This document shows, piece after piece, positions 33,043 through 42,633 of a DNA stretch of 64,000 nt. The stretch is from SZUA-318 sp964412015 (GTDB lineage: Bacteria > Gemmatimonadota > Gemmatimonadetes > Longimicrobiales > Gaopeijiaceae): the NCBI GenBank assembly GCA_964412015.1, contig CAYPMO010000001.1, positions 248,001 to 312,000 on the forward strand, written 5' to 3'. The position numbers and the translations under genes were made by a program. Every line of letters begins with the position of its first letter. The stretch's first letter is position 1. Under the pieces are notes generated by a model. The model ran no database searches, was not told the DNA's origin, and saw nothing but the letters and a program-made list of their open reading frames with translations.

Positions 33043-33693
33043 CTATTCCAACGATCCTTCGAACGTTCCGGGCCACTCCGCCATCAACAAGGCCCGAAGC
33101 CGCGCATGCACTTCCTCCGGCGCGCCTTCGCCGGACACCACGCGCACGTTGGCCTCCCGTTCCGCAAGCTCAAGATACCCTTCCCGTACCCTGCGTAGGA
33201 AGGTTTCACCCTCGCGCTCGATGCGGTCGGCCCGCTTCCCGCCGTGGTGCTGCCGCCGGGCGCCCAGGCTGGTCGGCACGTCGAGGACCAGGTACAGGTC
33301 CGGCTCGAGTCCACCGGTCGCGAGCGCATTCGCCCTGCGCACCTCCTCGAGGTCGAGTCCTCTCCCGTACCCCTGGTAGGCCATCGTCGAGAGCGCGAAG
33401 CGGTCCGCCACGACGAATTCCCCGGCCTCGATCCTCGGACGCACGACATCGCGCACGAACGCCGCCCGGGCCGCCAGGATCAGGAACAGCTCCGCCTCGG
33501 GCGACACGAGCAGGTCGGGGCGATCCAGCACCACCGAACGGATCGCCTCACCCACCGGGGTCCCGCCCGGCTCCCGGGCGACGTGATGCCGCACGCCGAC
33601 CTCCGTGAGCCAGGCGGAAAGGAGGGCGGCCTGGGTGCTCTTTCCGGCACCTTCCCCGCCTTCCAAAGCCACGAAGCGTCCCGCATCCCGCAT
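33043..33693 (-). CDS. tmk: Thymidylate kinase
   Basis: Phosphorylates dTMP to dTDP for DNA synthesis. It has 216 residues. Seen: P-loop LEGGEGAGKSTQ at 10-21, AREPGGTPVGEAIR (thymidylate site), DRFALSTMAYQGYGRGL and the LID-like GARRQHHGGKRADRIE. It begins 7 bases after the inositol-phosphate synthase stop and is read with the S41 protease. Confidence 0.96.
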   Translation of the reverse strand: MRDAGRFVALEGGEGAGKSTQAALLSAWLTEVGVRHHVAREPGGTPVGEAIRSVVLDRPDLLVSPEAELFLILAARAAFVRDVVRPRIEAGEFVVADRFALSTMAYQGYGRGLDLEEVRRANALATGGLEPDLYLVLDVPTSLGARRQHHGGKRADRIEREGETFLRRVREGYLELAEREANVRVVSGEGAPEEVHARLRALLMAEWPGTFEGSLE

Positions 33694-33700
33694 GGCGTCG

Positions 33701-35017
33701 CTACTCGTAGTACTCGACGCCCAGATGGGTGATCTGCTCCTCGCCCATCATCCAGCGGAGCGTGTTCTTGAGCTTGGTGTGCTGGATGAACAGGTCGTGC
33801 TCGGGATAGAGTCCCGGCGCCGTCTGGGGGCTCTTCCAGTAGAAGGACAACCACTCCTGGATCCCTTTCATGCCGGCCCGGTGCGCCAGGTCCATGAAGA
33901 GCGTGAGGTCCAGGACGATGGGCGCGGCGAGGATGGAGTCGCGGCAGAGGAAGTCCACCTTGATCTGCATCCCGTACCCCATCCACCCGAAGATGTCGAT
34001 GTTGTCCCAGCCTTCCTTGTTGTCCCCCCGAGGCGGGTAGTAGTTGATCCGGACCTTGTGGTAGAGGTGCTCGTAGAGCTCGGGATACATCTTCGGCTGC
34101 AGGATGTGCTCGAGCACGCCCAGCTTGGACACTTCCTTGGTCCTGAACGACTCGGGGTCGTCCAGAACCTCCCCGTCCCGGTTCCCCAGGATGTTCGTCG
34201 AGAACCACCCGTGCAGGCCCAGCATGCGGGCCTTGAAGGCGGGCGCGAGCACGGTCTTCAGCAAGGTCTGTCCGGTCTTGAAGTCCTTGCCCGCGATGGG
34301 CACGCCCCGCTCCGTGGCGAGCTTCTCGAGCGCCGGGAAGTCCGCGGAGAGGTTGGGGGCTCCGTTGGCGTACGGAATCCCCTCCATGATCGCCGCGTAG
34401 GCGTAGAGCTGGCTCGGCGCGATGGCGGGGTCGTTGTCCTCCATCCCCTTCTCGAACGCCTCCAGGCTCTCGTGGACGGCCGTCGCATGGATGTAGACCT
34501 CGGTCGACCCGCACCAGATCATGACCAGGCGCTCGCACCCGTTGTCCTCCTTGAACTTCCGGATATCGGCGCGGATGGCCTCGGCGAGATCCTTCTTGGT
34601 CCCGGCTCGCTTCTTGTTGGGACCGTCCAGCTTCTTCACGTACGCCGTGTCGAAGACGGCCGGCATGGGCTTGATGGACGACAGGAAGTCCCTCAGCGGA
34701 TCGAGATGATGCTCCTTGTGGAGCACACCGGCCTTCACCGCGCTCACGTAGCCGTCGTCGGGGAACGGATCCCACGACCCGAACACGAGGTCGTCCAGTC
34801 CGGCCAGAGGCACGAATTCCTTGACGAGCGGAGTCCGGGCCTCCGTGCGCTTCCCCAGGCGGATCGTGGACATCTGGGTCAGGCTGCCGACCGGCGGCGC
34901 GAGCCCGCGGCGTGCGGCCTCCACACCGGCCACGAACGTCGTGGCCACGGCGCCGAAGCCCGGAAGAAGGACACCGAGCTTGCCGGTGGCCGGAGGTATC
35001 TCAGTTGGCTGCTTCAC
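33701..35017 (-). CDS. ino1: Inositol-3-phosphate synthase
   Basis: Converts glucose 6-phosphate to 1L-myo-inositol 3-phosphate with an internal NAD redox cycle. It has 438 residues, the length of the bacterial INO1 class. Seen: GVLLPGFGAVATTFVAGVEA (NAD loop), FVPLAGLDDLVFGSWDPFPD, IWCGSTEVY, PNLSADFPALEKLATERGVP, AGKDFKTGQTLLKTVLAP, STNILGNRDGEVLDD and GYGMQIKVDFLCRDSILAAP. The GTG at 35017 has GGAG seven bases upstream; the frame reaching 35083 starts in the promoter area. Inositol could feed phospholipids or a compatible solute. Confidence 0.95.
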   Translation of the reverse strand: MKQPTEIPPATGKLGVLLPGFGAVATTFVAGVEAARRGLAPPVGSLTQMSTIRLGKRTEARTPLVKEFVPLAGLDDLVFGSWDPFPDDGYVSAVKAGVLHKEHHLDPLRDFLSSIKPMPAVFDTAYVKKLDGPNKKRAGTKKDLAEAIRADIRKFKEDNGCERLVMIWCGSTEVYIHATAVHESLEAFEKGMEDNDPAIAPSQLYAYAAIMEGIPYANGAPNLSADFPALEKLATERGVPIAGKDFKTGQTLLKTVLAPAFKARMLGLHGWFSTNILGNRDGEVLDDPESFRTKEVSKLGVLEHILQPKMYPELYEHLYHKVRINYYPPRGDNKEGWDNIDIFGWMGYGMQIKVDFLCRDSILAAPIVLDLTLFMDLAHRAGMKGIQEWLSFYWKSPQTAPGLYPEHDLFIQHTKLKNTLRWMMGEEQITHLGVEYYE

Positions 35018-35054
35018 GAATGTCTCCCGTCGAGGAGAAGTCCAGAATCCAATG

Positions 35055-35083
35055 AAAGCACGGGTTTTTCGGGCCCGCGTCAA
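35055..35083 (-). promoter_or_regulatory. Possible promoter of ino1-tmk
   Basis: On the minus strand, -35 TTGACG (35078-35083), overlapping the stop codon of the YlbF gene, 17-base spacer, weak -10 TGCTTT (35055-35060). The -35 is good; the -10 is poor. Confidence 0.33.
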
Positions 35084-35439
35084 GAAGAGAGGATGATCCG
35101 GCTCCGCGCTCCTTCCTGGAGTCCCTGGGCCATGGTCTCGTTCACCTTGTACATGACCTTGTCGAAGTTGGCCTGCGCGGCCACGAAGCGCTGGAACACC
35201 GGCATCACCTGCAGTGCCTCCGAGGTCTCCTGATACGCGCGGGCGTCACCCTCGTCGGGCTGCTTCCCCGCGCGCAGTGAAGCCTCGATCCGGTCCTCCA
35301 GGGCACGGAGGCGGTTGCGCAACTCCACCAGCTCGCGGTCCTCGTCGGCCGCGTCCCCCGCGCGCTTGAGCGCCTGGTACTCGTCCGTGCGCGCCAGGGC
35401 GCCGCCGAGCTCCCTCGCCATCTCGTAGATCCCCGCCAT
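35080..35439 (-). CDS. YlbF family regulator
   Basis: A 119-residue all-helical protein: YEMARELGGALARTDEYQAL, ELVELRNRLRALEDRIE, and PVFQRFVAAQANFDKVMYKV. This is the YlbF/YmcA domain, which in Bacillus subtilis forms a complex affecting RNase Y and development. The ATG at 35439 has GGGAG upstream; the frame reaching 35649 is shadow of prmC. It follows prmC by 37 bases. A role in RNA turnover is inference from the family. Confidence 0.86.
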   Translation of the reverse strand: MAGIYEMARELGGALARTDEYQALKRAGDAADEDRELVELRNRLRALEDRIEASLRAGKQPDEGDARAYQETSEALQVMPVFQRFVAAQANFDKVMYKVNETMAQGLQEGARSRIILSS

Positions 35440-35476
35440 AGTGTTCTCCCTGGGATGTCGTTGTCGTTCCGCGCGA

Positions 35477-36390
35477 TCAGCGACCCGCGCGACTCGCGAG
35501 CACGATGCGCTCGTGGCCGCCCAGATCGCGTCGGACGCGCACATCGTCGTACCCGCCTTGCGCTTCCACCTCCGCGACCACCAGCGCGGCCTGGCCCGCC
35601 CCGACCTCGAGCGCCAGGAGCCCCCCCGGCCCGAGGTGGCCCGCCGCACCGCGGACCAACTCGCGCAGGACCATCAGGCCGTCCGGACCCCCGAGCAGCG
35701 CCTGCCGCGGCTCCCACACGCCCACCTCGGGCTCGAGCGTGGGCACCTCCGCTTCGGCGACGTACGGTGGGTTGGACACCACCACGTCGAACGCCTCGTC
35801 CACCCCGAGAGGCTCGAGGAGCGCGCCCCTCCGCAGGTCCAGCCGATCCTCCAACCCGACCGATCGCGCGTTCGCCCGGGCCACGTCCAGCGCGTCCCCG
35901 GACGGGTCGGTGGCCACGATGCGCGAGAACGGACCTTCCACGGCCAGGGAGAGCGCGATCGCTCCCGACCCCGTCCCGACGTCCACGGCCGTCATCTCCT
36001 CACGACCCTGGGACGCCGCCCACGCCAGGACCTCGTCCACCAGGACTTCCGTCTCGGGCCGAGGAATCAGCACCCGGCGGTCCACGGAAAGGTCGAGCTC
36101 CCGGAAGGACGCGTGACCGAGAATGTACTGGAGCGGCTCGCGCTCCGCTCGCCGGCGCAGGAGAGGACGGAACCGATCGAGCTCCGCGGGCTCCAGCGGC
36201 CGGTCGTGCTGGAGATACAGTTGGAGGCGCCCGACGCCCAGGGTATGTGCCAGAAGATGCTCGGCGTCCAGGCGTCCACGCTCGACGCCCTTCCTCTCGA
36301 GGTACTCGCCGCTCCACCGCATGAGCCGCAGGACCGTCCAGATTTCTCCGTCCCGCCCGCGGGACGGCGACGCGACGTCGCCCACCGCGG

Positions 36391-36394
<4 letters not shown>
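35477..36394 (-). CDS. prmC: Peptide chain release factor N5-glutamine methyltransferase
   Basis: Methylates the glutamine of the GGQ motif in release factors. It has 305 residues. N-terminal helical domain, then VLIPRPETEVLVDEVL, AVDVGTGSGAIALSLA (SAM motif) and FDVVVSNPPYVAEAEVP with the NPPY catalytic motif near 195. The GTG start overlaps the prfA stop as GTGA. The pairing with its substrate gene prfA supports the assignment. Confidence 0.96.
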
Positions 36395-37485
<1,091 letters not shown>

Positions 37486-37570
37486 CGGAGGGAGCCAGCC
37501 CCGGACGGGACGCGGGGCCGCGGCGCCGCCGCCGGGCCGGCGGCCGGACACGGGGTCCGGCCGCTACGAC

Positions 37571-37777
37571 TCAGGAGCCGACGCGTTCGTACTTCTTCTT
37601 GAAGCGGTCCACGCGGCCCGCGGTGTCCACGAGACGCTGCCGCCCGGTGTAGAACGGATGACACACCGAGCAGATCTCCACGTGGATCTCCTCCACCGTG
37701 GCCATGGTCTCGAAGCGGTTCCCGCAGGCGCAGACGACCGTGGCCGCCTTGTATTCCGGATGGATGCCCTGCTTCAT
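37571..37777 (-). CDS. rpmE: 50S ribosomal protein L31
   Basis: A 68-residue ribosomal protein of the zinc-binding (C+) form: C16, C18, C36 and C39 are in CACGNRF and CSVCHPFYTGRQ. MKQGIHPEYK and VDTAGRVDRFKKKY are typical ends. GGAG six bases before the ATG at 37777 fixes the start. It leads the rpmE-prfA-prmC-ylbF operon, and a promoter lies 84 bases upstream. Confidence 0.96.
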   Translation of the reverse strand: MKQGIHPEYKAATVVCACGNRFETMATVEEIHVEICSVCHPFYTGRQRLVDTAGRVDRFKKKYERVGS

Positions 37778-37860
37778 CTCCTGCTCCGCGCGCCATAGTG
37801 GATCGGTGCGACGGCCGTCGCGCGACGCGGCCGCCGCGCCATGCCCGTCCGTAGCCGCTG

Positions 37861-37889
37861 AAGCTAACGTGCCTATGAGGCAGGGTCCA
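37861..37889 (-). promoter_or_regulatory. Predicted promoter of rpmE-prfA-prmC
   Basis: On the minus strand, -35 TGGACC (37884-37889), 17-base spacer, -10 TAGCTT (37861-37866). It straddles the stop codon of lnt. The 5' leader of about 75 bases contains a GC-rich hairpin. Confidence 0.62.
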
Positions 37890-39423
37890 GGGAACGTCCC
37901 ACGCCGGTGATGGAACGGCGCCCAAGCCACAGCGCCGAGAGCACCAGGATCAACGCAGCGGCCGCCGCACCCCGCCCCAGCAGGTCACCGTGGCGCGTGT
38001 AGAACGTCGTGACGTCGCTCGAGAGGACCGTGGTGACGCGGACGTCCGCCCGGAACAGGCGGGTCGCGTCCTGGATCCGTCCGATCGGGTCCACGAACAG
38101 GGAGAACCCGGTGTTCGCGGAGCGGGCCACGCCGATGCGGTTCTCGATCGCACGCATGACGAGGTGCGCCGGGTGCTGCCACATGGCGGTCGTCCGGGTC
38201 CACGGTGGCTCTCTTCCGAACCAGGCGTCGTTGGTGATGTTGACCACGGCGTCCGCGCCCTCGAGCCGGAAGCGGCGGGAGGCCTCGGGGTAAATCGCCT
38301 CGTAGCAGATGAGCGTCCCGTAGCGGGCCTCGTCCACGACGGCCAGCGGCCACCCCTTCCCCACGCCGAACCTCCCGAAGTCCGGGAGGTGCCCCGACCA
38401 GGCATCGGGCAGGAATGGCATGCGCTCGACCACGGGCACCAGGAAGCGCTTGTCGTACCGGAAGTCCGCGAGCCCCTGGGGCTCCATCAGATACGCCGAG
38501 TTGAACGGGACGGAGCGGCCCCGGCCGTCGTCGCCCCACCCGAGCGCGCCGAACAGCACCGGCGCGCCCACCTCGCGCGCGTACGCCTGCACCCGCGCCA
38601 GCAGGCCGGCAGCCCCGGAGGCCTGCGCGTACACGGAAAACGTCACCTCGGGGAGGACCACCAGCTGCACCGAGCCGGGCGCGATCCGGGTCATCAGCGC
38701 GTCCAGGGCGGCCAGCGTGGAATCGAGCGCCGCCGCCGGGTCGAGCCTCAGGTGCTCGGGGACGTCGGGTTGGACGACGGCCACGCGGCCCACCGCTCGC
38801 AGCTCCAATGTCCCCGCCCGCCAGACACCCCACGCGGGGGGCAAGACCACGACCGCCGCCGTGACCGCCGCGAGTCCCCGGATCCGCCGCCCGGCGCCGC
38901 GCGCCGCGAGCAGCGTCGCCACCAGACCGTTGACGAGCGCCAGCCAGAAGCCGACGCCGAGCGCGCCCACGACCTCGGCGATGCCGACCAGCTCGGGGAA
39001 CCCGGTCAGGGAGTCCCCGAGGCCGAGCCACGGGAACGCCAGGGGCCCCGGCCAGTGCGAGCGGAACCACTCCGCGGCGGTCCAGGTCACCGGCAGCGCG
39101 AGCCAGAGCGGTGCGCGCACGTCGTTGAGGATGCGATGCAGCGCCCATCCGAACAGCGCCGCGAGTCCCGAGAGCGCGATCAGCGCGCCCGCGAACGCGA
39201 GCGGCGCGAGCCAGGTGTACCACACGAGGGCCGCGCCGATCCAGTACAGCAGCAGGCCGAAGTGGACCGCTCCGAAGACGAGGCTCCCCCGCACGGCCGC
39301 GCGCCGCCCCTCGGCGCCACCCGGGAGCCGTCTCACCCAGAGCGCGAACGGCACGAGACCGACGAAGGGCAGGACGAGGGGGTGCAGCGGCGGGAACGAC
39401 GCCGCCAGCATGACGGCGGACAC
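37873..39423 (-). CDS. lnt: Apolipoprotein N-acyltransferase
   Basis: Adds the third acyl chain to lipoproteins in the inner membrane. It has 516 residues. Six or so N-terminal membrane segments (FVGLVPFALWV, AVHFGLLLYWIGAALVWYTW) are followed by a periplasmic nitrilase-like domain. The triad is visible: Glu in VVLPEVTFSVY (about 257), Lys in YDKRFLVPVVERMPF (about 322) and Cys in GTLICYEAIYPE (about 369). A final membrane helix (AAAALILVLSALWL) ends it. The GTG at 39423 is the only standard start after the upstream stop; in-frame sequence before it looks like protein (RLLAELLWPRRG), so a rare start may be used. Confidence 0.95.
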   Translation of the reverse strand: MSAVMLAASFPPLHPLVLPFVGLVPFALWVRRLPGGAEGRRAAVRGSLVFGAVHFGLLLYWIGAALVWYTWLAPLAFAGALIALSGLAALFGWALHRILNDVRAPLWLALPVTWTAAEWFRSHWPGPLAFPWLGLGDSLTGFPELVGIAEVVGALGVGFWLALVNGLVATLLAARGAGRRIRGLAAVTAAVVVLPPAWGVWRAGTLELRAVGRVAVVQPDVPEHLRLDPAAALDSTLAALDALMTRIAPGSVQLVVLPEVTFSVYAQASGAAGLLARVQAYAREVGAPVLFGALGWGDDGRGRSVPFNSAYLMEPQGLADFRYDKRFLVPVVERMPFLPDAWSGHLPDFGRFGVGKGWPLAVVDEARYGTLICYEAIYPEASRRFRLEGADAVVNITNDAWFGREPPWTRTTAMWQHPAHLVMRAIENRIGVARSANTGFSLFVDPIGRIQDATRLFRADVRVTTVLSSDVTTFYTRHGDLLGRGAAAAALILVLSALWLGRRSITGVGRSLDPAS

Positions 39424-39467
39424 CGCGGGCAGGAGGCGCTCCCCCCGCCGCGGCCACAGGAGCTCCG

Positions 39468-40493
39468 CTAGGAGCCGGATAACGTCACCTCACGGTTGGT
39501 GGTCGCCGAACGGTACGCCGCGGCCATCAGGCGCATGAGGCCGACCTGCTCCTCCGGCAGCGCCCCCCGGGCGACTCCGGAAGCGACGCGCACGAAGTGG
39601 TCGAGCTGGCGCCGGTACGCGTTCGTGTAGGGGTTCTCGAACCCCTGCGGCCGCGGTTGGCGTGGCGTGACGTCCAGCGGTCTTCCTCCGAGCTGCTTGT
39701 AGATCTCGAGGGGCGGGAGGGAGCCCGAACCCTCGCTGCCCATCACGCGCGCGTAGTAGTGGTCGTGCTCCGCGAAGTAGCGGTTGCTCACCTCGAGCGT
39801 GACCGCCACGCCGTCCACGGTCTCCGCCAGGAGCACCGCCGAGTCCTCGACGTCGTAGTCCCTGGCCGACGTGACGCACGCCACGCGCGTGACCTCCGGG
39901 TATCCGATCAACCAGAGGCACAGGTCGAGGGACGGCAGGCCCAGATCCATGAGCACCCCACCACCGGCCAGCTCCGCCTTCTGCCGCCACGTGGGTCGCA
40001 TCAGGGGCACACGGCGCCTCAGCCAGATGCCCCGGACCGAGGAGACCCGCCCCATCTCCCCGCCGGCGATGTAGCTCCGGAGCGCCGACGCCTCGGGCCG
40101 GAACCGATGGGGAAGCCCGACGGTGAGCGTGGTGCCGGCCTTCCTGGCCGCCTCCAGCACGCGCCCCGCCCCCTCCGACGTGAGCGCCAACGGCCGCTCC
40201 ACGAACACGTGCTTGCCCGCCCTCAGCGCCACGATCGCCTGGTCCTCGTGCAGGTGGCTGGGCGTGCAGACCAACACCGCGTCCAGGTCGGCGCGGGTGA
40301 GCGCCTGGGCCGGCTCCGCTACCTCGGGAACGCCGAAGCGCTCCGCGACGGTTCCAGCCTTGTGCTCGTCCAGATCCGATACCAACGCCACGTCCACGTC
40401 GGGGCGCTCCGTCAGGATCGGCAGGTGCATCACCTGGCTGATGGCCCCCGTGCCGACCACGGCCACCCGCGTCACGCCCTCCCGGGCGCTCAT
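39468..40493 (-). CDS. Gfo/Idh/MocA family protein, catalytic residues apparently lost
   Basis: A 341-residue Rossmann oxidoreductase-like protein. NAD loop: VAVVGTGAISQVMHLPIL; then VLVCTPSHLHEDQAIVALRA. The family's E-K-P motif is replaced by FVERPLALT (Lys to Arg near 98). The usual D-x-G-x-H motif reads VLMDLGLPSLDLCLW (His to Pro near 185). Both residues normally act in catalysis, so this may be a non-enzymatic NAD- or sugar-binding protein. The ATG at 40493 overlaps the outer-membrane-protein stop as ATGA. It lies between that gene and lnt, so a cell-envelope role is plausible. Confidence 0.88.
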   Translation of the reverse strand: MSAREGVTRVAVVGTGAISQVMHLPILTERPDVDVALVSDLDEHKAGTVAERFGVPEVAEPAQALTRADLDAVLVCTPSHLHEDQAIVALRAGKHVFVERPLALTSEGAGRVLEAARKAGTTLTVGLPHRFRPEASALRSYIAGGEMGRVSSVRGIWLRRRVPLMRPTWRQKAELAGGGVLMDLGLPSLDLCLWLIGYPEVTRVACVTSARDYDVEDSAVLLAETVDGVAVTLEVSNRYFAEHDHYYARVMGSEGSGSLPPLEIYKQLGGRPLDVTPRQPRPQGFENPYTNAYRRQLDHFVRVASGVARGALPEEQVGLMRLMAAAYRSATTNREVTLSGS

Positions 40494-41176
40494 CGTGCGC
40501 GCTCTTCTCCCGGGGCCGCCGCCCCGAACATGACCTGCCCGCCGATACGCACCTCCGGATAGCGCAGGTCGCTCATCACCTCGTAGCGAGCCTCTCCGTA
40601 CATCCGTAGCCACCGCGCCCAGGGATACTCGATTCCACCGTGCACGTTGAATCCCGCGGTGACCGAATCCAGCAGGTCCTCCACGAACGTGTCGTCCACC
40701 GCCGTGCCCGCGCCGTCCAGCATGTGGGCCGCGGCGCCCACCCCGGCGAACGTCAGCAGCCCATAGGGTACACGCCACACGAACTGCGCGTCCACCCCGA
40801 ACGCCACGTCCCGCCAATCGATCACGCCGAGGTCCACGGGAGGGGGCGACTCGTTGGTCTGGGACGAGATCAGGGAGGCGACCCGGTCCTCCAGCTCGTG
40901 GACCTCGCGCGCCTTCCACCTGGACTTCCAGTAGGTGAGGGACGGCACGACGCGCAGCCCCGGGCCGAGGTACCCCAGGTCCAGCCTCACACCCCAGCTC
41001 TCGGTCGCCTCCACCCGCGTGGGCCACAGATAACCCCACTCGGGGGCCAGACCCCGGAATCGCAAGTTCTCGTAGTCGTAGTCGGCAAGCTCCTGGCCCC
41101 GTACCGCCGGAGCCAGCACCGCCACCGCCACCACCCCACCCGCCAGCCCTCGCCATAGCCTGCTTCGCCTCGTCAT
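40490..41176 (-). CDS. Predicted outer-membrane beta-barrel protein, unknown function
   Basis: A 228-residue exported protein. The signal peptide (about 1-28, core LAGGVVAVAVLAPAVRG) precedes a mature part with alternating hydrophobic and polar residues ending in aromatic-rich strands: SWGVRLDLGYLGPGLRVVPS, WRDVAFGVDAQFVWRVPYGL, TAGFNVHGGIEYPWARWLRM, YGEARYEVMSDLRYPEVRIG. This fits a small porin-like barrel of about eight strands. A short helical insertion (REVHELEDRVASLIS) is unusual. It is coupled by ATGA overlaps to rimO upstream and to the Gfo/Idh gene downstream. Confidence 0.78.
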   Translation of the reverse strand: MTRRSRLWRGLAGGVVAVAVLAPAVRGQELADYDYENLRFRGLAPEWGYLWPTRVEATESWGVRLDLGYLGPGLRVVPSLTYWKSRWKAREVHELEDRVASLISSQTNESPPPVDLGVIDWRDVAFGVDAQFVWRVPYGLLTFAGVGAAAHMLDGAGTAVDDTFVEDLLDSVTAGFNVHGGIEYPWARWLRMYGEARYEVMSDLRYPEVRIGGQVMFGAAAPGEERAR

Positions 41177-42633
41177 GTCCTCACCTCCGCCACCAGGTCG
41201 TAATCGAGCGCTTCCACGATCTCCACCTCGACGATCGCACCCGGCGCGGGGCTCGCCGGCCCCTTCAACCAGGTCACCCCGTCCACGTCGAGTGCCTGCG
41301 CCGTCGTCCGCGCCTGGGCGACATACCCGGGATCGTCGGTCGATCGCCGGTCCACGAGCGCGGTCGCGCGCCGGCCCAGCATCGCGAGGTTCCGATCGAA
41401 CGAAATCCCCCGCTGGAGCTCCATCAGCTCCTCCAGCCGATCCCGCTTCACGTCCTCGTCGAGGTGCCCGTCCATCTCGGCGGCCCTCGTGCCTTCCTCC
41501 AGGGAATAGGCGAAGGCGCCGACCCGGTCGAATTCCACCTCCTCTAGGAGCTCGAGGAGCTGGCGGAAATCGTCGTCCGTCTCGCCCGGGAAGCCTACGA
41601 TGACCGTCGTGCGGAGCGTGATGCCGGGGATCGCCTCGCGGAGCCACGCGACGCGATCGAGGATCGTCGCGCGCCGCTCCGGCCGGCGCATGAGCCGGAG
41701 AATGCGGTCCGATCCGTGCTGGATCGGCATGTCCAGATACGGAAGGATACGCGGCTCACGGGCCATGAGCTCGACGATCTCGCGCGTGATCCCGGACGGG
41801 TACATGTAGAAGAGCCGGTACCAGGGGACATCGGTCCCGTCCAGGAGCGCCCGGAGCAGGTCGGGGAGGAGGGGGGCCGTGTCTCCCCCACGGGCCCGTC
41901 TCCGGTCCCTCCCGTACCAGGTCGTGTCCTGCGAGACGATGTTGATCTCCTTCACGCCCTGCGCGGCCAGGCCGGCCGCCTCGCGCACGAGGTCCGCCAC
42001 GGGCGCCGACCGATGAAGGCCGCGCATGAGCGGAATCGCGCAGAACGCGCAGGTGTGGTCGCACCCCTCGCTGATCTTGAGATACGACGTGTGGGGCGTC
42101 TCGCTCGAGATGATCCGGAGGGGCCGTTCCATCGGGGGAACGTATTCGGAGGGGTCGGGCAGCAGCCCCCGTCTCTGCAGCTCGGGAACCAGCCCTTCGA
42201 GCTCGGTGAGGCCGAGGAAGAGGTCCACCTCGGGGATCTCCGCCTTCAGCTCCGCGCCGTAGCGCTGGACCATGCATCCCACCGCCACCACCGCCTTGAG
42301 CTCTCCCCGCTCCTTGAGTCGGCACGCCTCCAGGATCGTCTCGATGGACTCTTCCTTCGCGGCCTGGATGAACCCGCAGGTGTTGACGATCACGACGTCC
42401 GCGCCGGCCACCTCCGAGGAGACCTGGGCGCCGTGGCCCACGAGCGTCGCCATCACGCGCTCGGAGTCCACCGTGTTCTTGTCGCACCCCAACGTGACCA
42501 GCGCGATGCGCGGCCCGTGACGGGGTCCCGTCGGCTCGATGTGGAGGTGGATCGGGGCGACGTCCGGGCTCACACCCTCGCGTACCGGCTCCGGCGACAG
42601 CGGAAAGACGGGGAGATCGCGAACGCGCGCCAT
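41173..42633 (-). CDS. rimO: Ribosomal protein S12 methylthiotransferase RimO
   Basis: Radical SAM enzyme that adds a methylthio group to an aspartate of ribosomal protein S12. It has 486 residues. N-terminal UPF0004 domain: IALVTLGCDKNTVDSERVM and VVIVNTCGFIQAAKEESIE. Radical SAM core: LKISEGCDHTCAFCAIPLMR with CxxxCxxC near 190. Then MPIQHGSDRILRLMRRP and GFPGETDDDF, and a TRAM domain at the C-terminus. An N-terminal extension of about 40 residues is longer than usual. The start overlaps the lolA stop as TGATG. Confidence 0.96.
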   Translation of the reverse strand: MARVRDLPVFPLSPEPVREGVSPDVAPIHLHIEPTGPRHGPRIALVTLGCDKNTVDSERVMATLVGHGAQVSSEVAGADVVIVNTCGFIQAAKEESIETILEACRLKERGELKAVVAVGCMVQRYGAELKAEIPEVDLFLGLTELEGLVPELQRRGLLPDPSEYVPPMERPLRIISSETPHTSYLKISEGCDHTCAFCAIPLMRGLHRSAPVADLVREAAGLAAQGVKEINIVSQDTTWYGRDRRRARGGDTAPLLPDLLRALLDGTDVPWYRLFYMYPSGITREIVELMAREPRILPYLDMPIQHGSDRILRLMRRPERRATILDRVAWLREAIPGITLRTTVIVGFPGETDDDFRQLLELLEEVEFDRVGAFAYSLEEGTRAAEMDGHLDEDVKRDRLEELMELQRGISFDRNLAMLGRRATALVDRRSTDDPGYVAQARTTAQALDVDGVTWLKGPASPAPGAIVEVEIVEALDYDLVAEVRT

